NCBI GenBank assembly: GCA_950022495.1
Contig: CATLLJ010000009.1
Coordinates: 29,070-93,069, forward strand
DNA length: 64,000 bases
Direction of reading: 5' to 3'
Source of the DNA: an uncultured bacterium
Lineage (GTDB): Bacteria > Cyanobacteriota > Vampirovibrionia > Gastranaerophilales > Gastranaerophilaceae
The number at the start of each line of letters is the position of its first letter. Position 1 is the stretch's first letter. This document shows, in pieces, positions 20,747 through 31,100 of the stretch. The notes below the pieces were generated by a model that worked only from the letters and a program-made list of their open reading frames with translations, was not told the origin of the DNA and did no database searches. The translations under genes and the position numbers were made by a program.

Positions 20747-22119
20747 AATTCATCTGCTCCTGACATTATTTTCATTTCTTCTAATTTAGAAGTTATATTG
20801 ATTATATTCTGTTCCAATTCGTATTCCTGATTCAGCAATTCCGCTTTTGTAGAGAGTAACTCATTTTGTTCAATAAGTTTATTACTGTTAAGGCGATTAA
20901 CTGCATCCAATTTCTCTTTTACTGTTGCCAAAAGGTCTTTGTTTGTTGTTAATTCCTCGTTATAGGATTCGTAAGTTTTAAAACTTTTCTTATATTTGCT
21001 TTCTAATTCGGATAATTTTTTCTCTTTTTCTAATTGTAATTTTTGAATTTCCAGTTTAGTTTTTTCTCGGTTTGCACGATTTTTAAACCCGTCAAAAAAT
21101 ACATATTGGCTTGATACACCAATTACCAAGCTTCGTTGACCGATATTTTGCACGGAAGAATAGTAATTATTAGGATTCTGTCCGTAAAGAGAATAACCTG
21201 TATAAAACCTGAAGGATGGAAATAGCTGACGTTTTAGTATGCTAAGTTCTGATTTCTTTTTATCAATTTCCAAATCATAATAACGTGATTCATCGGTCAA
21301 ATACGGATCAAAAGTAAAATCAAATTGATTTTTCTTAACCTCGGACTTTATAACATTATTAGAGCTAATCTCAACTATATAATCATCTGCACCATCTGTG
21401 TCATCTATATTTCTGAAATTCAATCCGTTTAGATTATAATCTTGTTTAGTGTAATACGCTAAATCTTCAAGTGTATTTTTCAGTTCTATTTTAGAATTTT
21501 CTATTTCATTTTTAGTTTTAGCGATTTTTACAGCTTCATCCATTACTGTTAATTTACTGTTCATGCCGGCTTTGAACATTCGCTCTTTATTCTTAAACAT
21601 ATTTTCATATAAATTAAGAACTTCGGTTTTAACGTTAATAGAATTATTATTTTGCTGTGCCTTTGTATATAATTCTAAGACTTTAAGTTTTAACTCCTTA
21701 AGCTGTAACTTATACGAAATCTCTTTTTGAGCCAGTTCTTGTTTTGCGATATGAACTTTTTTACCTTGAATTCCATAATCAAGTAAGTTATAAGAAAGCG
21801 TCAGATAAAGCATATCTCGGTATTGAGTAAAAGGAGTAATCATAGTATTCCCGGCATAAGCATATGTACCTTTACCGTCAGTTAAATCTTTATTGTACTC
21901 TGTATTGAACTGCATACTTAATGTAGGGTACCAATCTGCCCGAACTGCTTTTAGTTGTGCTCTGCTTATTCCGATATCCGTTTCTGACATTTTTAAGTCA
22001 AAAGAGTTATTTATTGCAGAATTTAAGGTATCTTTATATGAAAAATCCTGTCCTAAACAGCTTAATTGAACTGCTATTATTATCCCTAATGTTATAAATC
22101 CTTTTGTTATCTTTTCCAT
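20743..22119 (-). CDS. TolC-family outer membrane efflux/secretion protein
   Basis: Signal peptide; DTLNSAINNSFDLKMSETDIGISRAQLKAVRADWYPTLSMQFN; coiled-coil architecture; overlaps ABC gene. Confidence 0.87.
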   Translation of the reverse strand: MEKITKGFITLGIIIAVQLSCLGQDFSYKDTLNSAINNSFDLKMSETDIGISRAQLKAVRADWYPTLSMQFNTEYNKDLTDGKGTYAYAGNTMITPFTQYRDMLYLTLSYNLLDYGIQGKKVHIAKQELAQKEISYKLQLKELKLKVLELYTKAQQNNNSINVKTEVLNLYENMFKNKERMFKAGMNSKLTVMDEAVKIAKTKNEIENSKIELKNTLEDLAYYTKQDYNLNGLNFRNIDDTDGADDYIVEISSNNVIKSEVKKNQFDFTFDPYLTDESRYYDLEIDKKKSELSILKRQLFPSFRFYTGYSLYGQNPNNYYSSVQNIGQRSLVIGVSSQYVFFDGFKNRANREKTKLEIQKLQLEKEKKLSELESKYKKSFKTYESYNEELTTNKDLLATVKEKLDAVNRLNSNKLIEQNELLSTKAELLNQEYELEQNIINITSKLEEMKIMSGADEL

Positions 22120-22138
22120 TTTCTGAACACTTTAAAAG

Positions 22139-22166
22139 AAAGACCGATAATTATTATCGGTCTTTC
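22139..22166 (-). terminator. Hairpin between RTX gene and tolC (terminator or attenuator)
   Basis: AGACCGATAA-tta-TTATCGGTCT inverted repeat, located between the RTX stop and the tolC start. Confidence 0.6.
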
Positions 22167-22177
22167 ATACTATCTGA

Positions 22178-25100
22178 TTAACTATGCCAAGCTGATGCCA
22201 CAAGGTTCATCAAGTCAGCGTTATTTTTCACAGAGTCAATTCCTGTAAACTCTATTGCATTATTTTGTGCATATGCGGTCATATTTTGGATGATTTGATT
22301 TATATCACTATTTGAAATATAACTACCATCTGACAATTCAATTTTTTCAATTGCATTATCTGCATTTGATTGGTTTTTAATGGTTATTCTATCTGAGCCA
22401 AGATTACTACCATAGTCAATAATTAAATCATTGCCATCTTGATAGATTGCAATATTTGATTTATCGACAGAGTTTGTAAATAGAATTCTATCATTACCAC
22501 TATCATCAGAGACAATATCATTATCTTTGTAGCCTTGATAACTACTAAACACATATGTATCATTACCGGCTCCGCCATATAACGTATCACTGCCTATATA
22601 CCCATTTAGTGTATCATTACCATCATAACCATATAATGTATCGTTACCGTAACTACCGGTAATTTTGTTGTCTAAAGCATTTCCCTTACCTACAAGGTTG
22701 TTTTCATATCCCAATAATATTAAATTTTCAACATTATCAGGTAACTCATAACTTGTCATTGCAGCTTTTACCGTATCAATACCTTCATTTTCGTTTTCAA
22801 GAATAGGATCAGGGGCTCCGACGACATAAGTATCATCACCTTTTCCACCTATAAGCACATTGCCGTATTCATTTCCAACTAAGGTATCATTACCTAAACC
22901 TCCATATAAGATATTATTACCGGAATTTGCAATTAGCTCATCATCTTGTTCGCCGCCATACAATACATTGTTGTTACCATCTCCTTGGATTAAATTATTA
23001 TATAAATTTATAGATACTTCTTTAATAAAATTATATGAAGTTACACTATTATTATTTATATCACCGTTATAAATCTTTTGAGATAATAAAACCCCATCTT
23101 TATCGTAAACGTATTCATATTTGACAGATTCAGATAATACATTTTGGATATAAGTATTAGTTAATATTAGCTTACCTGTTTTATCATCATAAGTGTTTTC
23201 AATTCGTTGAACCTCAATTCCACCACTATTCATAGAATAATCAGTTAAAGTGATTTTTGAAATCATATAATTTCTATCATACTCATAATTATATTTTTCT
23301 GTGAGTTTTGTTTTCCAAGTACCATCAACTAATTCGCCTGTTTCAATTTTATCTTCAATAAGAAATCCTGTTTTATTATCATATTTATAGGTATGTCTTT
23401 CTGAAACATGTAATTCCCATTTTTTATCAGTTTTATTATAATATCCGGAATTTGTAGTCTTACTTGTTAATTCTTTACCAACATACTTGTAATTAACTAC
23501 ATCCTTATATCGGACATAATCTAAGGTAACAGTGCCATCTTCTTGAGGAAATTCATCATAATAGCCCGTGAAATATATTTCAGAAGAAACCTGACCTATA
23601 TCATTATATTTATAAACAACTTGGTCTGAAGTATAAGTTCTATTATGTGAGTATTTTCTATACCATGACGTTGTATCTGCCATATTTAAATCACCATTTT
23701 CATGATATGTATATGCAGTTTTTGACATATTATTAGTAACTGTAGTACCACGATCATTATACGATGTTCTCTTCACCTGTTCTAATGTTAATTTACCTAA
23801 TTCATCATAAGTATAAAGAATGTAGGTATTCACTTCTCCATCTTTACGAGCTTCTTCATTTACTATATTTTTCCGAACTAATCGTTCATTATCATCATAA
23901 AAATTCGTTATAGTTTCTACTAACTCATTGTTATTGTTATATACTTGTGCAATCTGAGCATAATTGTATCCACTACGTGCTTCATATGTATAATAAGAGA
24001 TGTTAGTTCCATCTTCTTTAGTCAACAATCTATTGTTTTCATCATAAGTATAGGAAATTTTGTTGGAGAATTTTTCATAATTGTATTTGTAGCTAACATT
24101 ACCATTCTCATCAACATTTTGATTTTTAGAAATATTATAAGTATATTGGACTTCTTCTATAAGATTACCATTTTCATCATAGAAATATTCAGTATTTGGT
24201 TTACCATACCTATCAACACTTCTGTTTGATGATGAAGACTGTACATTATTTCCTATTGCAAATTCTGAACTTACATTCCAATAATTTCTCGTTGCAGTTG
24301 CCTTATAGAAATCTTCACCATTGATTGTTGTTCCATCTGCAAATACAAATTGCTCTATTCGACTTTCGGTGTTTACATTAGAGTTCTTGATTATAACTTT
24401 ATCGTCAGTACCTATAATAGACACCACTAAATCCTTGCCGTCTTTTGTAAACTGAACATCATCAACAGTTATATCGGCTCCAAATTTTAAAGTATCAGTA
24501 TATTTACTTATAGAACCTTTTTCATATATTGTATCAATACCATCTCCTCGATTAAAGATATATGTATCATTACCAATATCTCCATAGAGAGTATCGTTAC
24601 CTTTTCCACCTTCAAATGTATTGTCTCCGGTATTACCTTTAATAATATTATTTAAATCGTTCCCGGTAGCTTTTAAATTAGCAGTTCCTGTCATTTCAAG
24701 GTTTTCGACATTATCAGTAAGAGTATAATTAATACTTGTAATTACAGTATCAATACCTTCATCTTCCAATTCTTCAACGACAGCATTAACATTATCAATA
24801 ATATATTTATCATTACCTTTGCCACCATATAAAGTATCAAAACCACCTGCACCATACAGAGTATCGTTGCCTTCGCCACCGCGTAATATGTTATTACCGC
24901 TGTTACCGGTTATATAGTTATCCGTATCATTACCAATTCCATTAATATTATCAGTACCGGTCAAAGTCAGGTTTTCCACATTATAGATATTTGCAAGTGA
25001 ATATGTCACACTTGATTTTATTGTATCTATACCTTCGTCATAATTTTCAATAATTGTATCGGAAGCATTTGATGAATTAATAATATAAGTATCATCACCT

Positions 25101-28100
25101 TTGCCGCCAATTAAAGTATTTTTACCGGCTTTTCCGTCAAGGATATTATTATCATCATTTCCAACCATTTTGTTATTCAAACTATTTCCGGTACCGTTAA
25201 TTGCTCCCGCAGTTGAAGCTAGGTATAGATTTTCAACATTGGCTGCTAGAGTATAATTAATGCTTGAGATTACAGTGTCATTACCTTCATTTGCATTTTC
25301 AATTACTCTATCTCCGGTATTATCTACATAATAAGTATCATCACCAACTCCGCCATACATAGTATCACTACCGGCACCACCATCAATTACATCATTGCCG
25401 GCATAACCATATAAAGTATTATTTCCGGAATTACCTTTCATAACATTATTATATGCATTACCTTTACCTGTTAAATTACCAGTTCCAAGTAATGTTAAAT
25501 TCTCAAGATTTGTACCCAACGTATAATTATCTAATGTTGTTTGAACAGTATCATTACCCTGATTTGCATGTTCAACAATAATATCATTTACATTATCTAC
25601 AACATAGGTGTCATTCCCGGTACCACCTACCATCAAATCAGCTCCTGCTCCACCATTGAGAATATCATTACCGGCATTGCCATATAATGTGTCGTTTCCG
25701 GCACCGCCTTGCAAATTATCACTTTGATTACTTCCATTTAAGGTATTATTTGAAGCATCACCAACAAGTTTATTATAATAAGAATTTATTGTAACTTCTT
25801 GATATTTATTATATGAAGATACACTATTATTAGAAATAACTCCTTTATAAATAACCTGTTTTGTTAAATAATGATTAGCATCAGTTGTATATTCATATTT
25901 TATTGATTCTACAAGTTTACTATTATTAAAATGCTGAGCTAATATTAAACGTCCTTCAGAATCATATTTATATGTTTTTTGTTCAACCAAATATGAAGTC
26001 CATACTTTCTTATCATTATAATGATATTTATAGACTTTTTCTCCTGTTATTCTGCAATCGTCATTATAAGTATATCTTACATCTCTTGATGTTCTGAGTT
26101 TATAAGCTCCAGAATCATAATAACTACTAGAAGTTTTTATATTTGATAATTGATGATTAGCATTATAAGAATAAGTGATTTTTTCGTTTGTTCTATATGC
26201 CCATGTTCCTGAACTGTTATAATAACCAACCGTAGTTGTTTTTGATGTTATATCACCTATTCCATTATATGCATATACAATTTCTTGAGCTTTATGCATA
26301 TGCCATTCTCCATAAGTATATTTTTTCCCACCAACAGTTTTAGTCACAGTTTCAGTGTAAGCTCTATTTGTTACTTCTTTAGAGATTTTTCCAGAAGAAT
26401 TATAAGAATATGTAATATCCTCATCACTTCGCATAGTCCAAGTATATTCCATGCCACTACTTTTAGGGGTTGGTTTACTATATCCGACATCAGTTCTTTT
26501 ACTTGTTATACGACCACTAGTATCGTATGTATAGTCCACCTGTTTACTTTTTCGTGTAGCTCGTTCGCCATAATTATATGTTGTCGTTCCAACTTTTTTG
26601 GAAACAGCTTTCGTATAGCCTCCATATGTGAGTTCTCTGGTTATTTTACCAGCATCATTATAAGAGTATCGGATATCTTCTTCAGTACCTAATGTCCAAG
26701 TGTATGTCATACCCGAAAGTTTTGGTTCAGCTTTATCATATCCTGTTTGATAATGTTTCCTTGTCATTCGACCAGCACTGTCATAAGTATAAGATGTTTT
26801 ATCAGTCACTACAGAAGTTGCACATCTGGTTTTTGTTTCTGTTGAAAGTTTATTAGCCGAATTATATGTATATTTTATTTCATATACTTTATTAGTTGTT
26901 GTACCCTTATATATTACCGTTTTAGTTTTTAAACCTGCTGAATTATACGTATATTCTTCAGTATTATCCACACCTGTCCCAATATAATTTTTTACTTTTG
27001 ATACTCTATTGCTAGAGTTATATGTATATTCCTTTTGTGTATCAATAATATTCGCAGCTTTATACTTAACCTCTTTTGTTATCAATCCTTTTGTATTATA
27101 TGTATTTTGTTGAATTAATACTCCATTCGCATCATAAATTTTCTTAGAACTAATCTTTGCATTAGTTCCATAAATTGTTTCTGATTTTAAGCCACCTTCA
27201 TCATAATATTCTCGTTCAACAACACTTGCTTTTGAGTTTATATTTAAATAACTAACATCTGAATACAATGATTGTTTTGATGCGGTAGCTGTTAATGTAT
27301 ATAAACTATTCCCGTCAATATACGTTCCATCTGCAAATTCAAATCTTTCAATCCTACTACCAAATGCTAAATTCGAATTTTTTATTGTAATTTTATCTGT
27401 AGTATTTTTAATTGCTACAATTAAATCATATCCACTTCTTGTAAATGTAACATCATTTTTTGTAATACCTGCACCGAAAACAATTTTATCTACCGCATTT
27501 GAATTTGGACTATTTTCTTGAATAATATCCTGTCCATCACCTTTATTAAAGATATAAGTATCTGCACCTGTACCACCTTTTAAAGTGTCATTGCCTTTAC
27601 CGCCAACAAACGTATTATTTTGATTATTACCTGTAATGACATTATTTAGAGCATTACCAGTTCCTCTTATTCCTGAAGAACCCTCTAGTTTCAAATTTTC
27701 AACGTTTGCGGTGAGTGTATAATTAATACTTGATATTACTGTATCAGTTCCTTCATTTGCATTTTCAACTACAGTAACGGCAGATGAGTCAACAATATAG
27801 GTATCATTGCCGGTACCGCCTTTTAAGGTATCTTTACCTTTACCGCCACCATACAATGTATCATTACCTGCCCCGCCAGATAAAATATTATCCCCTTCAT
27901 TTCCTTCGATGTAGTTATTTTCACTATTACCAGTTGCATTTATATTGTCGTTACCTGTTAGTATTATATTTTCAACATTTGCAGCTTTTAATGTATAGGA
28001 AACAGAAGATAAAACTGTATCATTACCTTCACTTACGTTTTCAACAATAACATCATTTACATTTGCGGCATTTATAATATATGTATCATCTCCTTTACCA

Positions 28101-31100
28101 CCTTTGAGCGTATTTGTTCCACCTACACCATCTATAATATTATTTCCGGCATTTCCTGTAATAACATTATTTAAATTATTTCCTTTTCCATTAATATTAC
28201 CATTACCAATTAAATTCAGATTTTCAACATTATCCGGCAATTCATATGACACAACAGTATTTATTGTGTCATTACCTTCACCTTCATTTTCTATGACTTG
28301 ATCTCCGAGATTATCTACGTAATAAATATCGTTACCAAGTCCACCTTTCATTATATCTTTTCCAAGACCTCCAATTAAGGTGTCATTACCTCCTCGACCT
28401 TCAATATAATCATTCCCTGCTAAACCATCTAGAATATTGTCTTGTTCATTACCAATAATTACATCATCATAACCAGTGGCTATAGTTGAAGCCAATGTAT
28501 TTGAAACTTCAATAGGAGTATGAATTGTACCATCTGCGAATTCGATTTTTTCTATTTTATTATCATCTGAAATAAACCAATTTAATACTGTTATGGTATC
28601 TGACATATTGTTTATAGATATAATTAAGTCTTTATTATTTCTTATATATTTTACATCCTTAGCTAATATGCCATTACCAAGTTTTATTTTATCATTACCT
28701 TGGTAATCCATTATAATATCATTACCATCACCCTTATTAAAGATATAAGTAGTATCCCCTTCATGATTTATAATAGCATCATTACCTTTTTTAGCATTAA
28801 TTATATCATTTCCGGACTTACTTAATATAAAATTATCTTCGTTTGTGCCAATTATATTATCATTTCCTAACTTATCAGTAATCGTATTCATTATTTGTTT
28901 ATGATTAATAACAAACCCATCTGCAAATACAAAATTTTCTACACGCTGTTCTTTTGTTGAATACCAATTTTTTATAGTTAATTTATTATCAGTACCATTG
29001 AGTTTAAATACTAAATCATTGCCTTTTCTAGATATTTGTACATCTTTTTCTTTTACATTATCACCAAAGATAACAGTATCATTCCCCGCATCAACAAGTT
29101 GATCTTGATATACCCATCTTGATTTCCAACGTTTAAAAATCCACCAACCACTCTGATACCATTCTTGTCGAGCGATTTTTACCCAACGCTCATCAATTAC
29201 AGTATCTTTACCTTGTCCATCATATATATAAGTGTCATTTCCGTAACCACCTTCAAGTCTATCATCTCCAGCTCCGCCATCTAATGTGTCATTACCATCG
29301 CCACCAATTAAAATATCGTTACCATTACCACCAGACAAGTAATCATCACCGGCTCCGCCAATTAAAATATCATCACCATCCATACCATAAATAATATCTG
29401 CATTATCTGTACCAGTAATTGTGTCATTCCCTGATGTTCCAATAACATACATTGGAGTATTTGGATCTAACATCTTAACTTCACCAGTATCTAGAATTTG
29501 AAAGCCACTATTCAAATACGATATCAAAGATGCTCCAAAGCCTTTTTGTGTTATTGTATAAGCAAGTTTATTACCATCTAATGAACCGGCATCATTTAAT
29601 ACACTTGAAATAATGTATGAAGCATAAAAATTCTTTTGATTTGGTAAATTTGTAATTAATTTTTCGTAAGTATTATCATTATAAAGCATTGAATCTGTTT
29701 TATAATCATAATTAATTTCAAAAGCATCACCTATAGACGTTTGTGCTATAAAGTTTGCATAAATTTTATTTTTAAGTCCTAAATATGCATGGTCTAAAAA
29801 TACTTTTTTATCCGAAGATATTTCACCTTCTAAGCCCAAATTCAGATATTTATTCAAGATAGTTAATTCTCGACTATTGATACCATTTTGATTTGCCGCA
29901 GGATCAATATCTTCGCACCCAATCCATTTAGCTAAAAACTCATCCATTTTATTGTAAATTTGCTTAGCATCATCCATTAACGACAACTCTTTTACGTAAG
30001 ATTTAAAACTTTCATCTTCAGACATTTTAAGCTGTAAATCTTTTACTAAACCATAACCTCTCAGCCATGGCATATCAAGCACATCCAAACTTAGCTCATA
30101 TGTTCCTGTATATTGTGTATAAATTTTATTAAATGCAAAGTTTACATTAAATATATTATGAGTTTTTCCATCAGTAGTTGTATATGTTGACATTCCAGTA
30201 ATTGTATTTTGATTATGTTCAAGATTTAAGTCAACTACATTTAAACCAATGGAGTTAATTCCCATTTGTTCAAGAGTTTTCAATTCTCCTTCATCTGTTA
30301 TTCCGTTTTCATTCAAATCTTGCCAAATTTTAAGTTCATTAAACTTAGTATCCAAGGAATTAATTACACCATCATTATTAGAATCATATGCTTTTAAATC
30401 TTCAAATCCGGATTTAGTCTCTGAACCAAACATTTCACTTTGTTGTGTAATTTTTCCGTCATTGTTTTTATCAACGACAAGGAATCCTTCATTTTTACTT
30501 ACCCATCCGGTTTTTGTAGCAAAACCATTATTTTGAGTATCAAAATATATATTAGTTTCATCAATATCTAATGTTTCAATACCATCATCACCTAAATCTA
30601 AAATCAATGGACAGCCTCTATCTACTGCTAATTCAAATTTCGGAGTATCCTCAGGTGTTGAATAGTCTGGTGCTAATAAGTTACTTGTTTCAATATTAAC
30701 ACTTCCGCTTATACTACCAGTTGAGGTATTTACACTATAATTTTGTGAATATGGAATATTTGGATTTGTATTTTTATTAACAATTAAATCAAAAAGATTT
30801 AATGCCCCAAAAGGATTTGGTGACAATGAAGGATTATCAAGTAAATTTCCCCACTTAGAAGCATATAATTTAAACATTTGAGAGTTTGAATTACCATAGT
30901 GCCCCAAATACCCTAGAATATTTTTAATCGGATTTACTTGTCTAGTTACTATTTTAACACCATCTTTGTTATATTTAATTCCATCTAAAATATACGAGTA
31001 ATCCTCATTTATCCACAACGAAGGTACACGTATATTGTCAACACCATTTGCGGCACCAGTTATAACACCATGAGATTTATTCGTAAATATTGCAGAAAGA

